DNA of 64,000 nucleotides from Rotaria socialis (Eukaryota; Rotifera; Eurotatoria; Philodinida; Philodinidae), in NCBI GenBank assembly GCA_905331475.1, contig CAJNYU010001944.1, positions 117,847-181,846 of the forward strand, in the 5' to 3' direction. A program made the position numbers and the translations under genes. The notes beneath the pieces are model-generated. The model saw only the letters and a list, made by a program, of their open reading frames with translations. It ran no database searches and was not told where the DNA came from. Of the stretch, positions 11,239 through 25,167 are shown in pieces; within the stretch, counting starts at the first letter, position 1; the number at the start of each line of letters is the position of its first letter.

Positions 11239-14200
11239 AATCACAATTTTGAATTTTAAGTAAGTCACGAGCAATTTGTAAAACTAAAACCTTAAGATCC
11301 CAGTCTCGTGCAAAAGTTAAATTTTCTTGCATTAGAGATGCAAAAGAATCTCAAAATCGACTAAATTTCAAATATGCTGCTAATCTAAGATATTGGTAGG
11401 AGCTTTGTTTATGAATATCGGCGTGAGAAAGTGTGACAATGAGGACTGATCAACTCTCTTTGTATATATAGATATATTCATATAGTCGCAAAATAATCAC
11501 ATATACGTCTCACACTCATGCTTTTCCTTTGCTAAACTGAACTATTTCTCTCCTTTCTTATACTGATAAACTGTTGCATCAAATCAACTCTATATGTACA
11601 CAGTAGTTGATTTTCATCTCAATCCTTATGATTACGACACACATCTGGTGAGAAACAATCAGATAAAATATTCGAACCTTGCCATTTGTTGAAGCCTCGT
11701 CGAATTCATCAGTATTACTTAAAACAGCTGTATTTTTCTGCCTTTCAAAGATAAAAGGTTATTCAGTTATAAATATTGATAATTGTTTGCCCGCGAATAA
11801 TAGTTTATAAAAAATTTAAAAAGCCTTTTTCGAATGCCATGAATAATTTTGTTTAAATTCCATTGCGCTTCATAGCTATTTGAAAAAAAGAATTTCAAAA
11901 TAAAGTAAGTAGATCATTAAAACTATTTTTTTATCTTAATAGTAACTGCACTAAATATTCTACGAAAAAATCTACCTAATCAAGTACCAATAATTTTGTT
12001 AACGAGAAAATTTTCAACGAAAAACTCGTGCAGATGATAGCAAAAGTATCGAAGAGTTTTGCGCATAATTTAAGTATACAAGCTGAAAACTGCATTGTCT
12101 AAATGAGTATTTCTCCTCGAGGGAAATTACATAGAAAACAAACAAGTCTCTAAAAGTTGATTTCATTAATTCCCTTGTGTGCGAGCAAATAAATCAACTC
12201 TATGACAAGAAATTGCAATAATATGACGATAGAATAAGTGTGCGTGTATCTCTATACATACTAATTGGGCCACTGTAAAATAAAAGCACGACTCTTTCTT
12301 GAATTCTGATTGAAGTTTTTTAATGAATCAATTAGTTTATATCTACTTGAGACAAAAAGAAACTCCAGCTTCATAATGCCTAAAATTGAACATATTGAAC
12401 TGTTCAATAATCCAAATAAATCCATGCACTGACTGAATGAATGCTATAGATACTAATTTTCAATAAAATTTCATTCTGAGACTACTATAGTAATGACAAA
12501 TCATGACCATTAGAGTTAGGATAACAATTGATTTGAATTGAGCTTTCTCTCTAGATTATAATTTGAAAATGAGGTAAAATGCAGAAAATATACAATAAAA
12601 CACGATAGGAATCAAAAATAAAACTATGTTTTAAAAATCCTTCCTGGAAAACAAAACTTGAATTATTAATGAGATATACATTTGTTTCATTTGTCGCGAC
12701 TATTATTATCGAGAGTTAGAACGAAGAGAGATGAAGAAAAATAATTTAAAAGTCATCTGAGACGATATCATTACTTTAAGTTATTGAGGCATGAAAATCA
12801 ACCGTGATGAATCGCGTTGGTCTCATCATTTTAAATCTATTTTAAAACAATGATATGCATATTCATTTATGGTAACATATTAAGAATTTATTAACCGAAC
12901 GCTGCTCCTTTTACAGATATAATGTAATAAGATACTTTAAGAATTACTATGATATAGTTAGCATCCCTGTCAATCGGATGGATGAATATTAATCTGTATT
13001 ATCATGGGTTTTGTTACTTCTTTCTATTCATATAAACGTTCACATTCAATCGTGCACTCTCAAACAAGTCTTCTGAAACTAGCTGTTGCAGATTTGTTAT
13101 GGAATTAACAATAAAAACTAAAATTAATGTGTATAAAAATCACTTTTCGTTAACTATTTGTTTCATTATGCGTCAAGCTATGAAACATATCAATACAATA
13201 ATCGTCTATGTGACAAAATTAGAAATAAACCGACCATAACTATTAAATAGATTATTTCAATAAATATTTCCTCTTTAATATAGTTGAGCTAATAATTACT
13301 TAAAATATTTCTTTTCATCTAAAACACAATCTGTTGAAAGTTAGTATAATCGAAATTTTCAAAGACTGAAATGATCAATTTATATCGGTTTCACTAATTA
13401 AGCAGATCTACCATTGGCTAAAATTCTTAGTAGAATACACAAGAGTAATCATAAAAACTCGAGAAAATTATAACAAAGCAGAATCTTTTACTTTTACAAC
13501 ATATCATCATGAATATATTTGAAATCTGAAATTGTTTATAGCCAATTTGATGTCGTATATAAATAACTTCTCGTTCTAAAAATATAAACTTCTTTCTTAT
13601 AAAGTTTTAATAGAATTAAATGAAAGACTATTGAAGAAGTCTACCCAAAAATAGATAGAATAAAATGGTCGCCGTATGATTAGCACGAGTAGCTACATTC
13701 ATATTTCATATTGTTCTCCCACCGGCACTGTACTAACAGCTTTTGTTTTCTTATCATGGCTCAAACATTTTTAGTACTATACTCTTCAATTTCAATTCAA
13801 TATTTATTGATTAATAATTATTAAATTCTTTTTTTTTTATAAAACAACTACGTTGGTAAATTTGCTCACAACTTCAGTACTTTAGTTGATAGAGAAAAAG
13901 AAAGAACAATACTTAGTTGCGCAAAAACTGCCGATAGTAATTATGTTGTTTAAAAATAAATTTACAGAATCCAATTTAGAATTCAGTTTGACGCAAGATA
14001 ACCTGTCGTTTTATTTATGAGATAATTTAAAACAACGGCACAGTTCATTATATCATCAGTATTGAAAAGAAAAGACTAAATAATTCATAATTAATCTTAT
14101 TAGTGATAAAGTGGACGATGAGCCTGTCTATTTACGTTGCAAGCATGCAAAAAGCTTTGATGCATTTTATCAAAGAAAAACTATTATTCAGAAACTAATG

Positions 14201-16870
14201 GAAAATTTCTATCATTTGGTAGAGCAATAGGAAATTCTTTTCTCTAAATTTATTGAATAGTTGATGTTGCACCTTTATTTATATCATATAAGAAACGTTG
14301 CTCATGGTTCATGAATGTTATTACTGATGGTTTTTTTTCTGCTGCTCTTTTCTTTATTGTTTCATCACCCTAGTGATGATTTTAGTAACGCTTATTATTT
14401 TTTCTCACATTTTTCGATTCATTCGAGTGTATAAATTAAATAAGGACATGAATCTTGTTTTTCTTCTTTCTCATTATGATATATTTATATATATTTTGAA
14501 GTATAAGCAATAATAGAACATGTAAGATTTAATAGAGCTATATTAATAATGGCCACTAATAATAGTGAAAGAGATCATTTTTATTTTATTACACCAAATA
14601 TACTTTAAAATCTAATTACTTCTTTTTCTAATAGGAATACGTGATAATATGTGATGAAAATAAGATGATTCTAGACATAGAACAAACGAATAGAATATGT
14701 AGAATAACTTTAATGATACAAGCGATCTTACATAATAAAAATGGAAGAAAATTATCAGGTTAATAAGATACTCTGCTTTCTTGAACTTATTTTGATATTA
14801 ATGATGACCAATTATAAAAATGCTCGTCACCTGGCCGTGAAGATTTCTCTCGTTTTTTTCTTTTTGCGTGGATTCATAATAATTGTATGTTTCGATGAAA
14901 ACTGTTAGCGAGGATTCCAAAAATAAATGTTAGTCAGTGACGTTAATTGTAGATCTTTTGTCAAAATTTTAAATTAAAATGCCATCTTTATGTCCAATCT
15001 ACTTGCATCGACTCTGAGTTTAAGCGTCATCAGGTTGTCAACACGATTCACACATCATGTTATTCGCTATTAGTATCATTAAAAACGACATTACTCCGAC
15101 TATTCTATCTTATAAAAAAATCGGCCCAATATAAAAGCTTGAATTGAATTAGGGAAAAAATACGCGAACGAACTAAATAAATGAATAAGTCTCGAATCTT
15201 GTGTTAGAAAATAAAAAGCCTTATTGGACAAGCTTTTAGAAAAAAGTGTTGATTTTTCTTTTAAATAATAAACATTTACATATGAATAAATGTTCGCCTG
15301 AAGTTCCCATAGAAAAATTTACTTATATCCCATTGCTTTCTGTAGCATACATTATATTCTATTTTCTTGTCCTTATTTATTTTGTTTTCTGTACATTAAT
15401 CATAAAATCAAAGTAATACAATGCTCTTTTCGAAAATATAACCGAGTAGAGAAGTTTTTGAAATTGTTTTTCTTGTATTAATAAATGTTATTATTTTCTC
15501 GTTTTGTTTTTTAATGTGAGACCAATTCTAAATTACAAATTAAAAACATGAGTATTTCTCTATAAAAACAGTTTCCCTTGGAGTATTAATAAGACAGCTT
15601 CGACTACACATAGAACAGCAATAAAAACTTTTTGAATATTTTTATTTTCTATAAATCAAATACATGAATATTCAAAGTCTCTAGTCATCAAAAAGAAACA
15701 GATCAATGACAAGAAATGCCATTCAGAATGAACATCATTAATTTTAAGAAAGATGAATCTTTCTTTTCTACGGAACCAATCATTCATGATGTTACTATAG
15801 AGTTTCATCTAAAACGAATAATACCAGACGTATTGATTCATACGTGAGACATCATACATCTACAGATAGATAAACATTGTGTATGTCCTTGAGAATAAAT
15901 TATAAAACTTATTATTTCAAACATAGTAAAAAAGATAATGATCGTTTTTGAAGCCAACTAACTAGTAGATTTTGTGGATGCTTCTTCTCCTTCTTCCTTC
16001 GTCGTCTTCTTCATCTTCTTCTTTTGATAAATATATACTTAAAATATTTCTCTATTGTTCAAGACATTTTTTTTCGGTAGAGATTACCATAAAATATAAA
16101 TCAATATTTATTTCTTGTTTATTTTTCTCTGTTGAGATTTTCATAGCATGCGTTAAGTCAGCCATTCATGGATGTTGAATACGTCATTATCGATGCATTT
16201 CTTGTTTGCTTGAAAATGTAAGTTCTATCAATCACAAAAATATTTTTTTACAAAGATATTATTGATTATCTCTTATGCTAGTATATGAGCGAGCTAAACC
16301 AAAAGAAAAAACAACTAATATGTATATATATATATATATTGGAGTAACATTTGATTTATGTAAATACATCTAATTAAGTGAGGAAAAAGATTAAAGATCC
16401 GAAAGAAAATAACGTAACATGCCGTTTAATATAGAATGTCTTCCAGGCACTATTGAAATAATCGTATTCTCCTTCACTGGTGAAGTCTCTTTTTTTCGAT
16501 GTGTGCAAGATGATGAGCCACGGCCATCATGTCCTTGTCGTTTACTCAAATATTATATGTATGACGAATAACGATGCTTTCCTCTTTCTTTCTCTCGTTA
16601 TTTTTATTAATAATAAGATCAATTCAAATGCAGAAGCAGAAAAGAAAATGAGTATTCTTGATTTTATTAGCGTCGCCTCTGTCGAGATTCATGTTCATAC
16701 ATTCTGTTCTTTTACTTCTAGTTGTTCCGATCTATCACCATATATTTATCGGATGTGAAATCGTCGTCATCGAGTTTGGTTTTTGACACAAATAATATTT
16801 GTGCTATTATCCCGATGCCGTCGTTTCTACTCGATTTAGTGACTTACTCATTAAGAATTCACAGACGATT
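11239..16870. other. 5.6-kb gap with no recognisable gene
   Basis: Very AT-rich. Frames are short and low in complexity; the one at 15972-16178 is a CTT/serine run. A short (TA)n run lies near 16323-16339. The right end (from about 16450) has somewhat more open frames and probably contains the 5' leader of the GluN3-type receptor. I see no tRNA, rRNA or transposase. Confidence 0.5.
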
Positions 16871-19800
16871 ATGCTTGATTATGTTAGCCAACGGTCCTTA
16901 CCGACCATATCAAAACCAATACAATTTGTTCGTATAATTTCCATCGCTTTTATGTTTCTTAGCTCAATGTGTTTATGTTTTCATGGCTTTGATTCACAAT
17001 CATTTGCAAAACCATCATTACACGAAGTTTTTAAAGCTCGCAGTGCACATCAGACAAAAAGATCACTACGTATTATATATTTTCGTGAATTCGACATGAC
17101 TATTGATGAAAATCGTTTAAAAAATGATGTTAAAAATCTTACAGAATCATATGAAATCGATTTAAAAATCAAAGTCTTTAATCAATCAACATTATTATTG
17201 AGTGAAAAATTATGTTCATTGATAGCCCAAGAAAAACGTGATACAATAATAATAGCAGATCTATACACTAAAGAAATTGATTTGATATCTCGATCATTGA
17301 AAATGCCAACTATTGCTACTACAAACAGATATCAAATCGTTCAAGGCAAACAGGTATGATTTCACATAGAACAAAAATCTTCTATCGAAATTAACTAATT
17401 CTTTTCTTTAGCATAACCCGTATTTATTTAAATTAATGCCAGATGCTGTAGAAGAAGCAAAGGCAGTAGCGTATGCTTTAGATACGCGTTCAGTTTATAC
17501 TCGAATAGGTATTATTAAAAATCTTTCTTTTCTTTTTTCTTAATGATTTATCGTTTAAAATTGTATTCCTTTTCTTTTGTGTTTTAGCTTTAATTTATGA
17601 TATCTCAATTGATATGGTTGAATATCGTTTATCATATCTTCGTCTTACTAAACAACATATTATTTATCGAGCACATTTACCGCGTATATCACTTTTATAT
17701 GATTTGAATCATCGAGCAGCAAAGATTATTGCTGATTTAAAAGAAATAAAAATTGATCTTATTTTGTGTATAATGTCAACGGAACGTGAATTACAATTTA
17801 TTCGTTTAATAAAAAAAATGAATAGTGCATCAGAAATGAATTTATTATTAAATAAAACAAGTTGGTGGTTCGCTTCACGTCTTGGTGACATACATAATTC
17901 AGCGTATCTTCCAAAAATTTACACGGCAAACGAAGATCGTCGAAGATTATTAGGTCAATTTGAAAGTTCAAGTATAAAAGTTTTATTACATGCTGTTATA
18001 AGAACATATATTCGTATACCAATATCATCACTATCTATTGGTGCAGGTAATTGTGCTACTCAACAAAATACAAATCAATTAAGAAAGACAGATTTGTTTA
18101 TTAAGTAAGTAAAATATATTTTATGTTAGAAATCTTATTTTCAAAATCAATCGAATTTATACTTTGATTCACACGATCAAGACGAATGATTTTAGTTTAG
18201 GTTAAACAAACATCATTGTCTGACGTTTTCAAAGTAGGAAGCCTTGTAGACTAGTTGTGCAACTGCCATGCTTGCGTGGTTACATAACTCGATGCCTAGC
18301 CAACGTTCGCGATAGCATGAATACATCACGAAGAATACCTGCTCGCATAATTATATAGTTAGTAGAGTGACGAGCGCAAGTGACTGAATGCTAATAATTC
18401 GTGTCAAGTTGACCTTGTTCTCAAAATTAAAGCTATCATAATTATAACGAAGATGCCTGTCAATTGAATCTGTTAAAATTCAGAGACATTCTTTTTTTCT
18501 TGTAGTAAATCTTGGAATCTATGTTTTGTTTCTAAACGCTTACATATGAACAAAAATGGAAAACGGAAAATGGAAAAAATACATATACTACGAAAGAATA
18601 TAAACTAAAACCAGATAAAGCCTGGACATGCATATCATTTTATAAAATGTTCGCTTGCATTTTAATCTATCTAGTAATCTTTCTTTCCTCACTCATCAGA
18701 TTTGAATCTACATTATATTTGCTTTTCTGATAACATAGCTTGAAAGTTGATGGGAGTGGCGTATGAGAGTATTTGAGAGCTCTCAATCAAATGCATTGAT
18801 TACTCATGAAGTAGATGTAGAAGTGATATTTTCGTAGTGCTAAGATGCATGACATATTGGATCTACTTCTTGAATATGTATTTAGTAGTACTATAATGTC
18901 ACTAATAATTAAGTATGATGTCATACTGCCTTGAGGATTTTCAAAAATTGTGCCTCGAATAGTTTTCATATACAGGTGAATATTATATGCATTCGATTTT
19001 TAAAGATTATTTACAAATTTTACTGAATGGAGTTGTGAGATTCGAATTGGTTCTGGCGTTGATCCAATTCTATTTGAACCTGATACTCTTGTATGGCGTG
19101 TTCCGACAATCTTCTGGGTAAATGTTTAATCATCTCTTTCCATACCTTGAATATCATATTTCTTTACAAAGGTTCATACAGAACATACATGTCAGGGCAT
19201 GCTATTCCGCGTATTCTATTCAACAAATAATAATGCTGAACAATTATTTCGTTCATGTCGTCCTATAAGTGTATCATCCCGTAAAAGTTCCACATCAACA
19301 CAGTCTGATAATTCAAGTACAGTGATATCATCATCAAATGCTCTTGTTGATATAAAAACTTATCATCAAATGTTTGGTAAATTATCACATGATTCAAAAA
19401 CTGATTGTCGATATGTTCATATTCAAACACCATTACAAACACCAGTTATTGTTGGTGTCGTTGAACCACCATATATATTCATATCAGACGCTGAAATTTC
19501 ATCAGAATTTCATTGTAATTATGGTATACATTGTTATCAAATCGATCCATTAGGGATTAATTTTACAACCGATGCACTTTTTTTCCATTCAAAAATGACT
19601 ACGAAACCACATTGTTGTTATGGAATATCGATTAATCTTTTGCTACGTTTTGAAGATTCAAAATTAGTTATACCATTAAAAGCAACAAAATTGTTCGTAT
19701 TTTTGGATAAACCAAATAAATGGTTAGCATTAACACAAACATTACAAAATCGTCGAGCACACTTATCAATATCAGCAATACCATATGAATCTTTTTTAGC

Positions 19801-22800
19801 ACGTGCAATTGATTTAAGTCCACCATTTTATCATTCATCATATGCTATTCTAACTGTACCAACAACAACAGGACCATCGTTAGGCGCTTTTTTACAGCCA
19901 TTTTCGTGGACAACATGGTGTATGATATTTTTAGTATTAAATGTTACTGCTTTATTTGAAGTTTTTTTTGAATGGCATAGTCCATATGGGTAAAAAAAAG
20001 AGAAATTTGTTTTTCTAAATTAAACTTTTTTATTTTTAGTCTAACACCAAGAGGTCGTCGGCGACATAAAATATTTAGTTTAGCATCAGCGTTAACACTT
20101 GGTTGGTCAGTTATTTTTTCACATACATTTAAAACGAAATCTCCAAAATGTTGGTCTAATCGATTTTTAGGCAATGTAAATTCTGCAATAGGAGATTTGG
20201 AAAAAGAAAAGGAAATATACTAACGTCTCTTTTTTAAATTAGGTGTGGGGTGGATTCGGTATTGTATTCATTGCTATTTATACTGCTAAACTAGCTGCAT
20301 TTATGGTTGATACTGGTCGAACACATAGTGCGAGTACTATTCAAGGCATACTTGTAAGTCTGAAATAAATAAATAAATATTTGAGATTGATTACCGAACA
20401 CATCATATTCTACATTAATATTAATTTTGTAGCTTTTATGATTAGATACAAAACTTGTTTGAACATTCTTATAGTAGAGCAATAGATTTCAGTATATCCG
20501 TGTTTTATATTAGAAAAATCTATAGAGATAATTTTGTCTTTCAAGTCGACCTATGAACGAGACTCTGATAATATTCTTTCGGTATAAGAATGAAAAACGT
20601 TACATGATCTCAATTGCGTCAAAGCTTCGTTCCAAAATCAAAATAATCCTGTGTATTCCATCCACATTGAAATCTTATCTATAGAATTTTTACGAGTACA
20701 TTTCCTTGAAATATAGAGATTTTTCGAAGCAGCTGTTTTAAGAGAGAAATTTCATGTATGATTTTATTTTACTTTCTGACAATCGCCAAAGGATTTATAT
20801 TATTCTTTAGATTTGTTTTCTGATAAACTAATAACAAATACATTTGATTCATTAAGAAAAATTTCAATTGAGATATGTATTATTACGCCATGTCTTTGAG
20901 AGAAATTTTCCTAGCAATTAGAAGAAACCTTCAAGAAATATTCTCTTTTTCTAAAATTATCGAATTTTTAAGTTATATTTTTACAGACGGAAGAATAATA
21001 GAAAATTACATTTTGTTTTAATGACTCATAGTGCAAAAAATTCTTTCCGGTTAACATAAAGTCATCTAGCTACTGATTACGAATTTTCTTTTCGTTTGCC
21101 GAATAGTATTGCTGCCAATGAGCATTTGTGAAGTGAAACGTTGATTGAACACTTTCCGATAGTCAACCATGCTTTTTTTGTTTTTCATTGACTGTCAAAT
21201 AAAGCATTTGAACAAATAGCACATGAAAAATATCAGTATCTTTATTTCTCAATTAAGGATGATTGCCGTAGCATGCCTCGATGTACTGTCGGTGTTGTTG
21301 CAAATACAAGTGATGAAGAATATTTAAAAAGATTTCATTCAAATACACTTTATCGTCATATTCAATATGTATCATCTTATGGTCAAGGTATTGATTTACT
21401 CCGTAGTCATGTCATAACATATCTTCTTATGGATCATTCAATGGCAAGATATTATTTAACACGTGACGTTTTCAAATTGATTCGTATGAGTGACGATAAC
21501 TTTGGTACATTTGGTTTATCATTAGCCTTTTCTAAATTTGAAACAGACTTAAAAGAAAATATAACAAATATTTTATTATCTTATGTTGATAAAGGTAAAG
21601 TAAAATGAATTAAAATGTATTTTTTTAAGTATATAAAAACTTCAGGCATTATACAACGTCTACATGATGATTGGTATGTGTATGAAAATTGTGAAACTAA
21701 ACTATTAAATGAGGTAATTATTCTTGATAAAAAAAAATACTAGAAATCAAATAGAATTAAAAGTAATCAGATATATTCTATCTGATCACTGATCTCTGAT
21801 TAGAAATGTAATTTTGACGGTGTAATGCTCTTACACACAATTTTGACCCCAAAGCTTGCGTATATATAATACTCAAAAAGTTTCATAGACTGCATCTTCT
21901 AGAATGTTATTCATGAAGAGAAAAGTTAATGTCTTGAAATATCTCAAAGAAAGTTTCTTCAGCAATGCTAAATATTTTAGAAGGAACTCAGTCTAGTGGC
22001 AATCTGTGTATACAATTATAAAATTTTAGATGAAAAATAAAAAGTGAATATTTTTCTAAAACGTGATGAGTTCCGTAATGCTATAGAAATCGTGAGCCTT
22101 TCAAAAATTCTCTTAAAACACTATGCAGTAACCACATGCGAGTGAGATATCGTCGATAGCTAAAAAAAAGAATCTAAAAAGAATTCCTCGTTGATTCTCA
22201 AAATTTAGTTATGTTCGATACAACGCAGATATTCTATCAACTATTTATTTTTGATCTTTACATGCATGCCTAAACTAATACATTACTCTATGCAATACTG
22301 GCGATAACGTTGTATCTTTTATTCGCAAAATAATAATCATTTTCTCTCTTCCTTTTAGAATCGAGTTTTATCTGTTGATCGATTTCTTGGTGTTTTTATA
22401 CTCTTAATAGCTGGTATGCTAGTTGGATTCTTGATACTTCTACTAGAATGGTTGATATTTAAATTTGCTATACCATATTGGCGAAAACGACAGTGGCCTG
22501 GCTGGCTATTCTTGTCTCAAGTAAACAAGAAAGACATAAAAATTCAGGTTATCAGTTTTTCTTTTCTTTCAGCGAATGTACGCCGTATTAAATGTATCAA
22601 ATGATCTATATAACAAAACTTATGCTACACAAAAATATAATTCATTTACACTTATTGGAGAACGGTTTGTCGTTAATATTTTGTATTCCTATAATAATAT
22701 CTCGTTATTTTTAAAAACAATAGGCTTCATAATTACTCTACTCGACGTGATAGTTTAGATTTGCATGTTGTTGATGTTCCAAAATTATTAACGACAACCT

Positions 22801-22997
22801 ATCAATTGAAAGAACGAATAAAAATTATGAATCAACAAGAGCAACAAATGACGTGTATTTCTCCGAATGGTGATTTACGATCGAAAAAAGAAAACTATGA
22901 AAAAGTTTTTATTCAAAGACGTATCAGAGAACTTGAACAAGAATTAAAACATTTGAGATCACAATTAATACCCAATTCATCACCAGATGACCTGTAA
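16871..22997 (+). CDS. GRIN3-like: NMDA-class ionotropic glutamate receptor, GluN3-like subunit
   Basis: Twelve exons (16871-17353, 17412-17508, 17588-18104, 19006-19117, 19172-19989, 20040-20175, 20243-20353, 21258-21594, 21646-21713, 22359-22520, 22573-22664, 22724-22997) give about 1068 residues. Order: signal sequence (ISIAFMFLSSMCLCFHG), amino-terminal clamshell domain, ligand-binding half S1 (VIVGVVEPPYIFIS, HCCYGISINLL), M1, re-entrant pore loop, M3, S2 (YLLMDHSMARY), M4 (FLGVFILLIAGMLVGFLILL), short tail ending in a coiled coil (RRIRELEQELKHLRSQL). EWHSPYGLTPRGRRR after M1 and KSPKC after the pore loop match GluN3 rather than GluN1 or GluN2. GluN3 subunits bind glycine. The ligand Arg (ARAIDLSPPF) and Asp (MDHS) appear kept. 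M3 reads IYTAKLAAF instead of the near-invariant SYTANLAAF. A Ser-rich insert precedes S1. The start is the first ATG of the frame. AATAAA lies at 23151. Confidence 0.9.
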
Positions 22998-24298
22998 ACT
23001 TATGTTTTATATATTATTGGTGCTATATGCCTATTGAGAATTGTACGTGTTTAAATATAAATCAAAAGTTCTAAACAACGAAATATTGTAAACAAAGTTA
23101 ATCGAACAGCTTTTGTATGACGTCACTGAATTTTATTTTTTTCTTGTTATAATAAATCAACAGAAAAACAGTTTTTTTTCAACAATGTTATTATATGAAA
23201 TTCGATTTTGAAAGAGATTAATTCCGTGTTAATTTGTATGAAAAGATAGCAATGGAAATAGAATAAAAAAAGACATTAACTCAATTCAACACGTACTAAT
23301 TATGTAAAACTCTTAGTATTACTGATGAAAAACATTTGACTAAAAAGGGAAAAAATCAGATGTTCAGCTATTTGTAAAAATTATCTGATGGATCTCGATA
23401 ACTGTAAAGCATCAGTGGCTTCACATTGTAAGATATATTTTTTAACGTTTGTCTTAAGATCAAATATCAAAAACAAACTGTAAAATTAAGTTGGTGGTTA
23501 TTCGTGTCTCAGAAAAGCAAAACATAGAATGATGTCTGTATGATATATTCATTATTTATATGCTGTCTCTTTTTTTTTTCTTATCAGTTGTAGCAATGTT
23601 CACAGGTTTTACAAGTTTCCATTCAATGTTGATATCTAATAAAATAAATTCTCATGGTTATTCATGAAGAATCATTCTTTACAACTTCTAGAAACCAAAA
23701 GCATCAGAAAAAGATAAGTTCGGCTTCAACACATTTATTCGATAGACTTTCTAAACATATTATACAGGCACTCTGTTTTAGAAAATAATTTGCAACCTAT
23801 AAGTTTCACAAGCACGAAGGTAGGGCAAAAATGGTGACTTAAAAAATGACATATTTTACTGAATTGTCCATTTTCATGAGGCGGCTAGAGAAATCAGGCT
23901 ATGTCTAACATAATCAATTCATCTGTTAGATTAACTTGGACGAAAAAACGGAAAAGTTCTATTGATTCAAACGTATTTTCTTAGGAATAGAATGTTTGTT
24001 TTGTTTTTGATCTATAAAAAATATTTTCTTAAATCACGTGTTTAAAATTTCTTCGTTTTCAAAATTTTACAAAACAATTCTTTTTCTATTTGCATTACAC
24101 TTGAAAAAAGCTATTGAGTGATCAGAACAAAATGTAAACATCTGATTTATTCTGTTGCAAGACACCCTACAACAACACCTGCACTTCAAGAAACGAGAAA
24201 ATTTCACAACAAAAACAAAAAAAAGGAAAAAATATCGTTTGTTCTCAGCGTTCTTGTCACAATAGTCTGGTTGAAAATTAAGCAGCAAGACACTAAGC
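22998..24298. other. Intergenic, GRIN3-like 3' end to the small gene
   Basis: Receptor 3' untranslated region with AATAAA at 23151-23156. The rest is AT-rich DNA without supported features. Confidence 0.5.
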
Positions 24299-24751
24299 AT
24301 GAGTTTGGAAGCACAATTCTATGAAGCTCGACGTCGTCAAAATTTCATTGAACGCCGTCAATCATTTCATACTCTCAACGACCTAATCAAACAAGAGCAA
24401 AAGTCTGAATATGGGTCTTTGCATATCCCTGTTCGTCTAATTCGTACAGATGAAAAAGATGGACGATACACATGTGTACCAATGCATCGTACTAAATTGA
24501 ATACTAGTGATCAATCGATATATCAACGAAATCGAGATATTTATCCGTAAGTATTTTGTAAACAATAATTTCTTCTTTCGTTGTTTTATACAATGAATAG
24601 TAGACGACCACCACCATTAACCAATCGAATAAAACGAGCTGTTCAACATGCTAAACTTCGTCATCGATTTTCTGTATGTTATAGTTTAGAAAATGCAATG
24701 AATACTTATTGATTTTCATTTCAGTCAATTGAATACCTTCAACAATGGTGA
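24299..24751 (+). CDS. Small uncharacterised basic protein (115 aa)
   Basis: Three exons (24299-24546, 24601-24673, 24725-24751) join in phase at canonical GT/AG borders. The product is highly charged and helix-prone. It begins MSLEAQFYEARRRQNFIERR, has a middle part HIPVRLIRTDEKDGRYTCVP, a proline patch (RRPPPLTNRIKRAVQHAKLR) and ends SIEYLQQW. There is no signal peptide or membrane segment. AATAAA at 24781, 30 nt after the stop, fits a compact gene. I do not recognise the family. The composition would suit a microtubule- or cilium-associated small protein, but that is a guess. Confidence 0.7.
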
Positions 24752-25167
24752 TGAGCAGACAAAAATTACGAAACGGACTAAATAAAATTCTTCTTCCTTT
24801 TGTTTTAATTATATTTAAAATTTAGTAATTATAAATGAATGAATAAACAATAATAAATTCTTCGAAAAGGTTTTTTTCTTTATTTATCTAAAACAGATAA
24901 ATTTGAAAAGTTCACTTCTCTAAACCCTCGATTAAATGTTCTTCTATCTACATATATAATTTCCCGACGATTCAATCTACAAAATAATGATCCACACGTG
25001 GACAAGACATTTCTTTTCTTAACTGTCTAATACGCGCTCTATATGGGAGAGTGATAATGAATCTTTCTCTTCTTCTCTCGTGTTCGAGAATAATTTAATT
25101 CAGTTCGTTTTTTTTATATACATCGAGCACATACCAATATCTCTAGCAGCATTAAATCGTATTCAAT
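24752..25167. other. Short intergenic region upstream of nanos
   Basis: Contains the small gene's AATAAA at 24781 and the presumed nanos promoter and leader. No further features seen. Confidence 0.5.

Noticed and set aside
12241..12300. GGGCCACTG sequence resembling a right-hand hAT end
   Set aside because: No matching left end or 8-bp duplication found upstream.
15972..16178. Serine-run open frame
   Set aside because: Low-complexity CTT repeat with no splice or family support.
16480..16937. Overlapping short plus-strand frames before the receptor gene
   Set aside because: No signal peptide, domain or phase match to the receptor; probably leader or promoter DNA.
18230..18420. Relatively GC-rich stretch in receptor intron 3, considered as a tRNA or small RNA
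   Set aside because: No cloverleaf or A/B box arrangement could be drawn by eye.
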